Source of the DNA: Flavobacteriales bacterium
GTDB lineage: Bacteria; Bacteroidota; Bacteroidia; Flavobacteriales; Flavobacteriaceae
Assembly: GCA_002737105.1 (NCBI GenBank)
Contig: NSHO01000021.1
Location: forward strand, 1 to 16,606
DNA: 16,606 nt
Reading direction: 5' to 3'
Made by a program: the position numbers and the translations under genes. Below the pieces are notes generated by a model. The model was not told the origin of the DNA. It made no database searches and was given only the letters and a program-made list of their open reading frames with translations. Positions 1 to 6,667 of the stretch are shown piece by piece. The first letter of the stretch is position 1. The number at the start of each line of letters is the position of its first letter.

Positions 1-44
1 ATTGATAAGAAAACCAATGCTAAAATGGAGAAATTTTTCATCAT
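1..44 (-). CDS. Start of an exported protein (partial, runs off the window)
   Basis: The first 14 codons of a minus-strand gene are visible. Its ATG overlaps the TGA stop of the YjjG-like gene as ATGA, and a second ATG follows immediately. The codons read MMKNFSILALVFLS, a basic start followed by a hydrophobic run, which looks like the beginning of a signal peptide. The four-base overlap suggests that it is translationally coupled and is the last visible member of the ABC-transporter operon. Too little is present to name a family. The reading rests only on the overlap and the signal-like composition. Confidence 0.55.
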   Translation of the reverse strand, partial: MMKNFSILALVFLS

Positions 45-727
45 AATAAATTTTTTAATTGGGTTAAACTTTGTATTTGAATTATTTGATTTTGCGAAAT
101 CATTTCCGCTTTTGGATTAAAATAAACGGCTTTTATTCCGAAATTTAATGCACCTAAAACATCTGCCTCAAAACTATCACCAATCATTATACTTTGGTTT
201 TTTTCTGCATTTGCAACAGACAAGGCATGTTTAAAAATATTTTCATGAGGTTTTTTATGACCTGCAGCTTCCGAATTGGTAATGGTAACAAAATATTTAT
301 CCAAGTTGCTTTTTTGTAATTTTACATCTTGTACAAATGAAAATCCATTTGTAATAATATGTAAAACATATTTTTCTTTTAAATATTCCAAAGTTTCAAT
401 TGTGCCTTCAATTAAATGATTATTTGAAGTTAGATAGTCAATAAATAAATTCGAAACAGCATCAATTTCATCAGATGTAATAACATAATTTAAAGCTTCA
501 AAAGAGTCTTTAACCCGATTTATACGAAGTGTTTCTTGATCAATTTCATTTCTCTCATATAATTTCCAATACGCAACATTTATAGGATTATAAATTTCCA
601 TGAATACTTCAGAATCAATATCAAAATTTAGTTCTTGAAATATTTTTTCAAACGCTAAACCTGAATTTTTTTCAAAATCCCAAAGCGTATGATCTAAATC
701 GAAAAAAAGATGTTTTATATCTTCCAA
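41..727 (-). CDS. YjjG-family HAD noncanonical pyrimidine nucleotidase
   Basis: A cytosolic HAD-superfamily hydrolase of 228 residues, the usual length for YjjG/YfnB-type 5'-nucleotidases, which remove phosphate from pyrimidine and noncanonical nucleotides. HAD motif I is DLDHTLWDF (nucleophile Asp10, acid Asp12). Motif II is IITNGF near residue 125. The motif III lysine lies in GHKKPHENIF near residue 158, and motif IV is GDSFEAD near residue 184. The helical cap lies between motifs I and II. The gene starts 2 bases after the stop of the secreted DUF3299-like gene and ends in an ATGA overlap with the next gene, so it is embedded in the ABC operon. A housekeeping nucleotidase there is probably a passenger. 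The superfamily is certain; the exact substrate is inferred. Confidence 0.88.
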   Translation of the reverse strand: MEDIKHLFFDLDHTLWDFEKNSGLAFEKIFQELNFDIDSEVFMEIYNPINVAYWKLYERNEIDQETLRINRVKDSFEALNYVITSDEIDAVSNLFIDYLTSNNHLIEGTIETLEYLKEKYVLHIITNGFSFVQDVKLQKSNLDKYFVTITNSEAAGHKKPHENIFKHALSVANAEKNQSIMIGDSFEADVLGALNFGIKAVYFNPKAEMISQNQIIQIQSLTQLKNLL

Positions 728-729
728 AT

Positions 730-1215
730 TTATTTTCCTTTTACAATTTCGGCATTATCACAATTATAAATCCAATCTTCTACGTCATCTTCATTCGGGC
801 GAAATGTGCCTTTTATGGTTAGATAAGTATCTGTTTTTAATTTTGGTGTAGCGCCTTTAAATTTAATACCCATAATGGTTTCTGGACCTGATTTTCCGCA
901 GAAAAAACAAGAAGCAAAAACATTTTTGCTTAAAGCATAATTTTTGTTATCAATAGGCACAATAAACCCACTCATTACAATGGTTTTCTTAGCTAATTTT
1001 TTTAATTTAGTGTTAATAACTGGAAAATCAACTTCGCCATACGAGGCATGTTTTTTCTTCAAATATTTAATTTCGCCTAACAATTTCCAAGTTAGCGTAT
1101 CAGTTGCAACACTTACATTTAACGATTTATTAGTTGCAACTTCACAATTATCTTGAAAGCTGAATAGAAAAGAACCTATAAATAGAGCTATTAATATTTT
1201 TACAGAATTACGCAT
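730..1215 (-). CDS. Secreted DUF3299-like protein with Cys pair
   Basis: A 161-residue protein with an N-terminal signal-like segment (residues 1-20, MRNSVKILIALFIGSFLFSF), so probably periplasmic or anchored. The core SGFIVPID (residues 82-89), followed by ASCFFCGKSGPE with Cys103 and Cys106, resembles the Gly-x-x-x-Pro and Cys-containing core of DUF3299 proteins. A small beta domain near the C-terminus carries TIKGTFRP. Cys24 and Cys152 are further cysteines. Its start overlaps the end of the permease gene by 8 bases, which argues for translational coupling and a shared role. DUF3299-type proteins accompany FtsX-type metal ABC transporters in other bacteria. I infer a metal- or thiol-related periplasmic accessory. 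Family membership is by motif resemblance only. Confidence 0.62.
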   Translation of the reverse strand: MRNSVKILIALFIGSFLFSFQDNCEVATNKSLNVSVATDTLTWKLLGEIKYLKKKHASYGEVDFPVINTKLKKLAKKTIVMSGFIVPIDNKNYALSKNVFASCFFCGKSGPETIMGIKFKGATPKLKTDTYLTIKGTFRPNEDDVEDWIYNCDNAEIVKGK

Positions 1216-2569
1216 TGGCTAATGTTTTTGATATATTTAATGTATATGCTTTTATAGCAGGAATAACCGCTGCGACTAATCCGACTAACAAAGTTAAACC
1301 AAATAAAAGCCCTTCTTTTTCCCAAATTATTTCCATAGGATTAAATCCTAATTTAAAATCTGATTCTGAGGCTTTAGACAATAAAACTATTCCTACTCTA
1401 CCCAAAATTGTGCCAAATAAATAACCCACCACGCAAAGTAAGATGCTTTCATACAAAACAACTAAAAGTAGTTGTTGTCTTTTAGCGCCATTAACACGCA
1501 TTAAAGCAAATTCGGCTTTTCTTTCTTTTAATGTATTAAACAACGCTATAAAAATGGAAATTCCGGAAATTAACATAATACCGAATGCTAAATACTTCAA
1601 GGCGTTTAATCCTACACCAAACATATCAAACAACCGGTTCATTTGATAAGTTGGCAAAGCGGCTTGCATTTTTGTGTTTTGCGCGATAATATTGGGCCAC
1701 ATAAACACGCCCATTTTATTTTTAAACTCAATAAGAACAGAAGTAATTTCCATATTTGGTGTATCAATGGTCATATCTGACTCATGTGGTTCATGATTAC
1801 ATTCCGCAGTATGAATGTGTTCTTCCTCTTCATGAACATACCCAGGTTCACCATGAGCAGGATTTTCAGCTACAGCTTCCTCCTCTTCATGCATATGACC
1901 TTCTTCGCCATGTGCGGGATTTTCGGCAACTTCTTCGGCAACCTCTTCATGACCGCCTTCGTGATGCATTTGCCAAACAGTTGGGATATTCGATAAAATT
2001 AAATTATCAATTACTTTACCTGTTTTAGAAGCAATTCCCACAATGATATATTCTCCGTGGTCGTGCACTTCGCCTTCGGCTGCGCTTCCGTGTGTTCCTT
2101 TAAAAGTATCTCCTAATTTTAAACTCAATTTTTCGGCCACTTCTGCTCCAACAACCACTTCAAAATTATGTTCAAACACTTTTCCTTCAACTAAATTTGC
2201 GCTGTATTTTTCTATGTAGTCTGGCGTAGTTCCAACAATTTTAAAACCTACATAATTATCACCATAGGCTAATGGAATCGCTTTTTTTACATAGGGATGA
2301 TTCATCCAAACTTTTACCGAATCATAACTAATATTCCCAGTTGGGTCGTCCACTTGATAAACCGATGAAAGTACGAGTTGTAAAGGACTTCCTTGCGCTC
2401 CAAGAACCAAGTCTACACCGTCTAAATTACTTTGGTATTTTTCCTCAAACTGTTTTTCAACTAAAATTAAAATTGTTATAATAGCTACTGAAGCTGTTAA
2501 CAACAAAATGCTCAAAATGGTATTTAAGGGTTTAAACCAAATGTTTTTCCATGCTAATTTTGCAATCAT
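1208..2569 (-). CDS. FtsX/MacB-type ABC transporter permease with His-rich periplasmic loop
   Basis: A 453-residue inner-membrane permease. One N-terminal membrane segment (about 17-38) is followed by a large periplasmic MacB-type core (about 40-320). Three membrane segments follow (about 325-350, 368-392 and 422-445), the usual FtsX topology. The cytoplasmic stretch FNTLKERKAEFALMRVNGAK (344-363) is the coupling region typical of the family. The oddity is a His/Glu-rich insertion at residues 201-264 with 12 histidines and one cysteine, built around two tandem 19-residue units. The start overlaps the ATPase stop by 4 bases. Such permeases move lipoproteins, peptides or other substrates, sometimes by mechanotransmission. 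The His loop makes a metal-linked substrate, probably zinc, the best inference. Confidence 0.85.
   Translation of the reverse strand: MIAKLAWKNIWFKPLNTILSILLLTASVAIITILILVEKQFEEKYQSNLDGVDLVLGAQGSPLQLVLSSVYQVDDPTGNISYDSVKVWMNHPYVKKAIPLAYGDNYVGFKIVGTTPDYIEKYSANLVEGKVFEHNFEVVVGAEVAEKLSLKLGDTFKGTHGSAAEGEVHDHGEYIIVGIASKTGKVIDNLILSNIPTVWQMHHEGGHEEVAEEVAENPAHGEEGHMHEEEEAVAENPAHGEPGYVHEEEEHIHTAECNHEPHESDMTIDTPNMEITSVLIEFKNKMGVFMWPNIIAQNTKMQAALPTYQMNRLFDMFGVGLNALKYLAFGIMLISGISIFIALFNTLKERKAEFALMRVNGAKRQQLLLVVLYESILLCVVGYLFGTILGRVGIVLLSKASESDFKLGFNPMEIIWEKEGLLFGLTLLVGLVAAVIPAIKAYTLNISKTLANA
1817..1930 (-). repeat. Tandem 57-bp coding repeat, His/Glu-rich metal-binding-like loop
   Basis: Inside the permease, residues 214-232 and 233-251 are tandem copies of a 19-residue unit. 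They read VAENPAHGEEGHMHEEEEA and VAENPAHGEPGYVHEEEEH. Further His-containing sequence lies on both sides (MHHEGGH before; HIHTAECNHEPH after). The composition matches flexible metal-capture loops of zinc transporters. The duplication is visible at the protein level, with diverged codons. Confidence 0.85.
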
Positions 2570-3195
2570 ACCATTGTAATTTGATTGGTGAATTTTTCTT
2601 TAATACGATTATCGTGTGTAACAATTATTAAAGCTGTTTTGTATTCTTTAGATAATGTTTCTAATAATTCAATTACATTATCTGCATTTTTATCGTCTAA
2701 ACTAGATGTCGGCTCATCGGCTAAAAGTACTTTTGGTTCATTCATTAGCGCTCGAGCAATTGAAACACGTTGCTGTTGACCGACACTTAACTGACTAGGT
2801 AATTTATGAGCTTGTTCTGAAATATCTAATTTTTGCAATAATTCTTTAGCTCTAATTTTGTGTTTTTTACCTGTAGCTAACCAACTTGCCATTTCTAAAT
2901 TCTCCACAACTGAAAGCGAAGCAATAAAATGCGATTTCTGAAAAACCACACCGATATTTTTCCCTCTAAACTTATCCGCTTTACTTCCTTTAAGATGAGT
3001 GATTACTTTATTATCGATGATAATTTCACCAGAATTAGGTTGTAATAATCCGGCTAAAATATGCAAATACGTTGTTTTTCCTTTCCCCGAATTACCGGTA
3101 ACCAAAATAGTACTTCCTGCCTGACAAAATAAATCAGGCATAATAAAAGTTTGTTCTTTATTATAAGAAAAAGTTATGTTTTTTGTGCTTATCAT
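2566..3195 (-). CDS. LolD/MacB-type ABC transporter ATP-binding protein
   Basis: A 209-residue ATPase subunit with the full set of nucleotide-binding motifs. These are Walker A GNSGKGKT (34-41), Q-loop Gln86 in VVFQKSHF, signature LSVGQQQR (136-143), Walker B VLLADE (156-161) with catalytic Glu161, a D-loop SSLDD and switch His194. The signature is LSVGQ rather than the canonical LSGGQ, a small variation. Length and the QQQRVSIARAL segment match the LolD/FtsE/MacB group. It is the first gene of the operon and overlaps the permease gene in an ATGA. It energises that permease at the cytoplasmic face of the inner membrane. No convincing promoter of the TAnnTTTG type was found directly upstream. 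Confidence 0.92.
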   Translation of the reverse strand: MISTKNITFSYNKEQTFIMPDLFCQAGSTILVTGNSGKGKTTYLHILAGLLQPNSGEIIIDNKVITHLKGSKADKFRGKNIGVVFQKSHFIASLSVVENLEMASWLATGKKHKIRAKELLQKLDISEQAHKLPSQLSVGQQQRVSIARALMNEPKVLLADEPTSSLDDKNADNVIELLETLSKEYKTALIIVTHDNRIKEKFTNQITMV

Positions 3196-3268
3196 TTAAA
3201 CTTTAATTTGACTTGCAATATAAGAAGAAAGTAATAGAAGAAGAAAATATTAACTTTTTTTTCGCTTC

Positions 3269-3309
3269 TGCCGAGAAAATATTTGACACCAATTAATCAA
3301 TACTCGGCA
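3269..3309. repeat. Inverted repeat TGCCGAG...CTCGGCA upstream of the ABC operon
   Basis: TGCCGAG at 3269-3275 pairs perfectly with CTCGGCA at 3303-3309 across a 27-base spacer. The spacer contains TTGA and TCAA as a nested pair. GC-rich arms stand out in this AT-rich intergenic region. The element lies 74-114 bases upstream of the ATPase start codon, where an operator or a leader RNA structure would be expected. Its function is unknown. Confidence 0.5.
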
Positions 3310-3342
3310 AAAGACTAAAAAAAAACTATTTTAATTTATGAA

Positions 3343-3368
3343 CTTCAAGTCAAAACATGACTTTGAAG
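3343..3368. repeat. Hairpin with 10-bp stem in the intergenic region
   Basis: CTTCAAGTCA (3343-3352) and TGACTTTGAAG (3358-3368) form a 10-bp stem with one bulged T and a 5-base loop AAACA. No T-run follows it directly on either strand, so it is not a standard terminator. It could stabilise a transcript end or act as a protein-binding site. Confidence 0.45.
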
Positions 3369-3394
3369 AATCAAAAACAAAAGAAATTGGATAC

Positions 3395-3427
3395 AAAAAA
3401 GCAATCAAAATTTGTTTGCTTTTTTTT
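3395..3427 (-). terminator. Terminator after the COG0523 gene
   Basis: AAAAAAGCAA (3395-3404) and TTGCTTTTTT (3416-3425) form a 10-bp stem around an 11-base loop. On the minus strand the stem ends in a T-run. It overlaps the TAA stop codon of the COG0523 gene. The A/T arms make it potentially bidirectional. Confidence 0.65.
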
Positions 3428-4664
3428 AATCATAAAAACTAACACATGCAGCTTCTTCAGAATAGAAAGGATTAACAACTGGAAAACTATCTTTATTTGA
3501 AAAGAAGCCATCTTGTAAATCCATTATTTCATCAGCTGTACACAAACAATCTTTTAATTGCCATTCTATAGCTGAAATATCCATATGAATTCCAATACAA
3601 ACGATTTCATTTAATCGATCGCCAAAATCTACAGACCATCGTTCTTCAATAATTTTTTGATTTTCGAGAAAATTCGGGTATTCAATTCGTTCAGAAAAAG
3701 GCATGCTTACCCACCAAACTCCTGCCCCTTCTGCTTTAGTTGAACCACCAGCTTGACTCCAATTAAGTGCTTGTTTTGGTCTTGATGCTAACCAAAAAAG
3801 ACCTTTACTACGAATTATAGTAGTCGGGAAATTTTCTATAAAATTCATAAATCTTTGCGGATGAAAAGGGCGATGATCACTAAAGACAAATGAGCTGATC
3901 CCATATTCTTCTGTTTCAGGAGTATGAATTCCTTCTAATTCTTGAATCCATCCAGCTGACATTTCAGCTTCTTCATAATTAAACAAACCCGTATTTAATA
4001 TCTCAGATGGATTTATTCTTCCTAATTCGGAATGTATAATTTTGGCAACAGGGTTTAATTTTTTAATCGAATTTTCAATAATTAACATCTGTTCCTTACT
4101 TACTAAATCAACTTTATTAAGCACTATCACATTTGCAAACTCAATCTGATCAACCAATAAATTTACAATTGTTCTTTCATCACCTTCAATATTTGTTGCA
4201 TTGATATCTTTTAGCGTTTGAGCTTTACCAAAATCTTTAAAAAAATTAAATGCATCAACTACAGTTACCATTGTATCAATATAACTAAATTGAGACAAAT
4301 CAATTTGACCATCTTCACTCACAAATGTAAAAGTTTGCGCCACTGGTATGGGCTCTGAAATACCAGAACTTTCAATTAATAAATAATCGAAACGATTTTC
4401 TTTAGCCAATTTTTCCACCTCAAGCATTAAATCTTCGCGTAAAGTACAGCAAATACATCCATTACTCATCTCTACTAATTTTTCTTCAGTTCGAGAAAGC
4501 GTCATTTCATCTTTAACCAAACGAGCATCTACATTTACTTCGCTCATATCATTAACAATAACTGCGACTTTTAAACCTTCTTTATTATGAAGAATATGAT
4601 TTAACAAGGTAGTTTTTCCAGCGCCAAGAAAGCCAGACAATACGGTAACCGGTAGTTTTTTCAT
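3426..4664 (-). CDS. COG0523 (CobW/ZigA-like) metallochaperone GTPase
   Basis: A 412-residue cytosolic G3E-family GTPase of the COG0523 group, which loads metal, usually zinc, into client proteins under starvation. Visible motifs are Walker [10 protein letters not shown] (11-19), metal site NGCICC with Cys70-x-Cys72-Cys73, the G3-region ESSGISEP (98-105) and guanine-specificity motif NKVD (183-186). A C-terminal CobW_C-type domain includes [12 protein letters not shown] and GLFWLASRP. The full length matches the ZigA/YciC branch. It lies 78 bases downstream of the merC-like gene on the same strand, and the divergent neighbour is a Zur-like regulator. This supports a zinc-sparing role under Zur control. 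The family is certain; zinc as the metal is inferred. Confidence 0.9.
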   Translation of the reverse strand: MKKLPVTVLSGFLGAGKTTLLNHILHNKEGLKVAVIVNDMSEVNVDARLVKDEMTLSRTEEKLVEMSNGCICCTLREDLMLEVEKLAKENRFDYLLIESSGISEPIPVAQTFTFVSEDGQIDLSQFSYIDTMVTVVDAFNFFKDFGKAQTLKDINATNIEGDERTIVNLLVDQIEFANVIVLNKVDLVSKEQMLIIENSIKKLNPVAKIIHSELGRINPSEILNTGLFNYEEAEMSAGWIQELEGIHTPETEEYGISSFVFSDHRPFHPQRFMNFIENFPTTIIRSKGLFWLASRPKQALNWSQAGGSTKAEGAGVWWVSMPFSERIEYPNFLENQKIIEERWSVDFGDRLNEIVCIGIHMDISAIEWQLKDCLCTADEIMDLQDGFFSNKDSFPVVNPFYSEEAACVSFYD

Positions 4665-4693
4665 GAGTTTTAAAATTTTATTTTATTTGCTGA

Positions 4694-4727
4694 GTTACTT
4701 TGTAGTACATGCATTAGCAAGTAAAAC
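4694..4727. repeat. Imperfect inverted repeat between merC-like and COG0523 genes
   Basis: GTTACTTTG (4694-4702) can pair with CAAGTAAAAC (4718-4727) with small bulges, and the loop contains the palindrome ATGCAT. It sits between two co-directional genes and could be a processing or attenuating hairpin, or a second regulator site. The pairing is imperfect and the call is weak. Confidence 0.25.
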
Positions 4728-4742
4728 ATTAACTATTTTAGT

Positions 4743-5090
4743 TTAACGTTTATGAGATGTGAAATTTAAGCAATGTCCTACTATCATACCAAAACCACCA
4801 AAATATAACAAAACACTATGATAATGAAAAAAAATAGTACTAATTACGCTACCAAAAATAAATATCATAGAAACAGACAAAATAATTTTTATATGTTTTT
4901 TTGTTGTTGTTTTTAGTATTTTTACAACGGCAAACAAACCTATTAAAGCAAAAAATAAATCTATATAATGATTATGACTTATGCCGATAGGAATAAATGT
5001 TAATAATGGAAATAATAAACAATGAACAAGACAAAGTGTGGCGCTTGAAATCCCTAAATAATCTATTGCTAATGTTACTTGGTTTTTCAT
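4743..5090 (-). CDS. MerC-domain membrane protein
   Basis: A 115-residue inner-membrane protein with about four hydrophobic segments. Near the N-terminus it carries the MerC-type motif TLCLVHCLLFPLL, with two cysteines and a histidine in the first membrane segment. MerC proteins import mercuric ion in proteobacterial mer operons, but short MerC-domain proteins in Bacteroidota occur without merA or merB, and none is seen here. Placement between a Zur-like repressor and a COG0523 GTPase suggests a role in zinc or general divalent-metal uptake. A promoter of the Bacteroidota type lies just upstream and overlaps a palindrome. The domain is recognised by motif; the transported metal is inferred. 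Confidence 0.78.
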   Translation of the reverse strand: MKNQVTLAIDYLGISSATLCLVHCLLFPLLTFIPIGISHNHYIDLFFALIGLFAVVKILKTTTKKHIKIILSVSMIFIFGSVISTIFFHYHSVLLYFGGFGMIVGHCLNFTSHKR

Positions 5091-5099
5091 TCTATTTTT

Positions 5100-5158
5100 T
5101 TAAACGCAATTAAGTTGCAAATATAATATTTTCACAATTAAACGCAACAATATTGTTG
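5100..5158. promoter_or_regulatory. Candidate Zur/Fur operator region
   Basis: Between the divergent merC-like and fur-like genes lie a perfect 14-bp palindrome CAACAATATTGTTG (5145-5158) and a looser element GCAA-N5-TTGC (5106-5118). Both are led by the same 10-base sequence TTAAACGCAA (5100-5109 and 5138-5147). Two related sites in an 85-base divergent intergenic region fit binding of the adjacent Fur-family regulator to control both directions. The assignment to that regulator is inference. Confidence 0.6.
5118..5147 (-). promoter_or_regulatory. Promoter of the merC-like gene
   Basis: On the minus strand TTG (complement of 5145-5147), a 19-base spacer and TATATTTG (complement of 5118-5125) match the Bacteroidota sigma-A form TTG-N19-TAnnTTTG exactly. 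The TTG lies inside the 14-bp palindrome, so a bound repressor would block this promoter. The start codon is 28 bases downstream of the -7 box. Confidence 0.65.
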
Positions 5159-5174
5159 TTTATTTATTTTAAAA

Positions 5175-5606
5175 ATGGAAAAAAAAATAAAAAGAGAAAG
5201 AAACTCAAATACAAAAAAAGAAATACTACACCTATTAAAAGTCCGAAAAACGGCATTAACACATAAAGACTTTCAAGATTATTTCGAGAAAAATATAGAT
5301 CGCGTTACGATTTATAGAGCATTGGACCGATTAGTTTTAGAAGGAAAACTACATAAAATTGCTAATTTTGACGGCGTTATTAACTATGCTTCATGTGCTG
5401 AATGCGAACACGAAACTGGTACTTTAGAAAAAGAAGTAAACAAACACCACAATCATAAACACGAACATGTTCATTTTAACTGCATTGTATGCAAGGAAAC
5501 AACTTGTATTGAAAATGTTATTCCTAAAATAGAAATGCCTGAAGAATATAAAATATTAGAGACTCAGATACTAGTAAATGGTGTATGTAAAAAATGTAAT
5601 GTGTAA
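5175..5606 (+). CDS. Fur-family transcriptional regulator, Zur-like
   Basis: A 143-residue regulator. The N-terminal winged helix (about 1-65) contains VTIYRALDRLVLEGKLHKI. The C-terminal metal-binding dimerisation part holds a His run (HHNHKHEHVHFNC, residues 91-103), the structural zinc pair Cys103/Cys106, Cys111, and the terminal pair Cys138/Cys141. An additional CxxC at Cys74/Cys77 (YASCAEC) lies before the His run and is not part of the standard Fur layout. It is transcribed divergently from merC and COG0523 with a palindrome between, which supports a zinc-responsive repressor rather than an iron Fur. Start chosen at the ATG followed by the basic stretch MEKKIKRERN. The regulator class is secure; the metal is inferred from context. 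Confidence 0.85.
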   Translation: MEKKIKRERNSNTKKEILHLLKVRKTALTHKDFQDYFEKNIDRVTIYRALDRLVLEGKLHKIANFDGVINYASCAECEHETGTLEKEVNKHHNHKHEHVHFNCIVCKETTCIENVIPKIEMPEEYKILETQILVNGVCKKCNV

Positions 5607-5622
5607 AAGAGCATAAAAGTTA

Positions 5623-6090
5623 TTATTCATAGTCCTCTACTTGCAATCCTTTTTCTTGGGTGTAATAAATTGCTAACGAACCATCAATAAAATCAAAATG
5701 AATAAAATTTTCGTTGCTGTTTTCATAATCAACAACAGTATTTACAGATAAAAGGGGTGTTTTAATTTTATCTTTCCAAATAGTAGCTACACTCACATCT
5801 ACTCTTTTTAACGAAAGAACATCTTGAAAATTGGCCGCCAATGCTTTTTGTTCTTCTTCAAAGTCATAAGTTGTTGATATTGTGTAACCTGAATCTTCAT
5901 CATTAATTTTGAAGAAATAATTTGTTGATTTATCAAAGACAATTTCAATAGTGTCTACAAAAACAAATTTTTCTTCTGGATTTAATAAATTAATCCAAAA
6001 ATGATAAAAAATTGCTGTAACATTTTGATGGTTTTTTATTTGCGAAACCAATGTTAAATCGGAATTGGAAAATTGGTATAATTCTTTCAT
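5623..6090 (-). CDS. Hypothetical protein, 155 aa, soluble and acidic
   Basis: I do not recognise a family. The 155-residue product has no signal peptide or membrane segment. It is acidic, rich in aromatic residues, and looks like an alternating beta/alpha domain, for example FVFVDTIEIVFDKSTNYFFK in the middle and the C-terminal FIHFDFIDGSLAIYY. It ends in an acidic tail EDYE. The gene is monocistronic. A TAnnTTTG box lies 24 bases upstream of its ATG, and its 3' end converges on the fur-like gene with only 16 bases between stops. Coding nature is supported by length, promoter and codon use like the neighbours. Confidence 0.75.
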   Translation of the reverse strand: MKELYQFSNSDLTLVSQIKNHQNVTAIFYHFWINLLNPEEKFVFVDTIEIVFDKSTNYFFKINDEDSGYTISTTYDFEEEQKALAANFQDVLSLKRVDVSVATIWKDKIKTPLLSVNTVVDYENSNENFIHFDFIDGSLAIYYTQEKGLQVEDYE

Positions 6091-6113
6091 GTATTAACTG
6101 TAAATTTATTTTG

Positions 6114-6121
6114 CAAAAGTA
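6114..6121 (-). promoter_or_regulatory. -7 box of the 155-aa hypothetical gene
   Basis: TACTTTTG on the minus strand matches TAnnTTTG and lies 23 bases upstream of the ATG at 6090. No TTG occurs at the ideal distance upstream; TTA is present instead, so the promoter is incomplete. Confidence 0.4.
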
Positions 6122-6147
6122 CATTAAGTATTTATCATAATTATTAA

Positions 6148-6172
6148 ATAGGTACACGGATTTTTATGATTT
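6148..6172 (+). repeat. Left terminal inverted repeat of the GxxExxY unit
   Basis: A 25-base arm beginning ATAGGTACACGGATTTT. Its reverse complement matches 6668-6692 at 21 of 25 positions. The two arms enclose the broken GxxExxY gene and would define a unit of 545 bases. No exact target-site duplication was found outside the arms. Confidence 0.65.
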
Positions 6173-6250
6173 TGCTGATTCTTCTTTAAATTGAATAGCG
6201 TGAATTGACATGCAATTTTAAAAAATTGTTTCGCAGATTTACTTTCGTTA

Positions 6251-6646
6251 CTAATTCAAATTAGTTTTCTTATCATTAGAGAATACAATTCTTTCAAATT
6301 CAGGTTTTTCTCCAAAATTAAGTATCAAACCGACTTCAATTTCTGTAGATTTTAAATAATTATACAATTGACTTGAATGTGAACTTAATAAAAAATCGGC
6401 AGCTTTTAACTCTAAAATTACTTTTTCTTAGACAATAATGTAAGCAAAATAGTTTCCAACTAATTTATGTTTATAATAAACATTTATTTGCTTTTGAGGC
6501 TCAACTTCTAATCCTAACTCTTCCAATTCTATTATTAAAGCTTTTTCATATACTTTTTCCAAAAAACCAAAACCAAGTGCATTATACACATTATAATATG
6601 CTCTTAATATTTTCTCGGTAATAAATTTATGCTTAAAATTATCCAT
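6251..6646 (-). pseudogene. GxxExxY protein (PD-(D/E)XK-like), broken by an in-frame stop
   Basis: Residues 1-72 read as a typical GxxExxY protein: GFGFLEKVYEKAL carries the G-x-x-E-x-x-Y motif, and VYYKHKLVGNYFAYIIV follows. A TAA at 6428-6430 then ends the frame. Reading on in the same frame from 6427 to 6251 gives EKVILELKAADFLLSSHSSQ and then LYNYLKSTEIEVGLILNFGE, continuing to a TAG at 6251-6253. This is the rest of the family fold, for a normal total of about 131 residues. One base substitution can account for the stop. The conserved Asp of the family motif YFADLIV is Tyr here (codon TAC), so a presumed nuclease-fold metal ligand is also lost, while ELK is kept. Two independent lesions point to decay. 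Inverted repeats flank the gene on both sides. Confidence 0.85.
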
Positions 6647-6667
6647 ACTTATTATTTTAAATCAGTT

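Larger units (their letters stand above)
3196..3425. other. Intergenic region with structured elements, no gene
   Basis: This 230-base stretch separates the end of the COG0523 gene from the start of the ABC operon, both on the minus strand. I see no plausible coding sequence. It contains a GC-rich inverted repeat (3269-3309), a hairpin (3343-3368) and a terminator (3395-3427), annotated separately. The ABC operon promoter should lie here, but no exact TTG-N19-TAnnTTTG pair was found. Confidence 0.7.

Noticed and set aside
1756..2028. Plus-strand open frame rich in His opposite the permease
   Set aside because: It is the antisense image of the His/Glu repeat codons; the minus-strand frame has family motifs and operon overlaps.
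4743..5090. Mercury resistance operon
   Set aside because: No merA, merB, merR, merT or merP sequence is in the window, and the neighbours are zinc-type genes.
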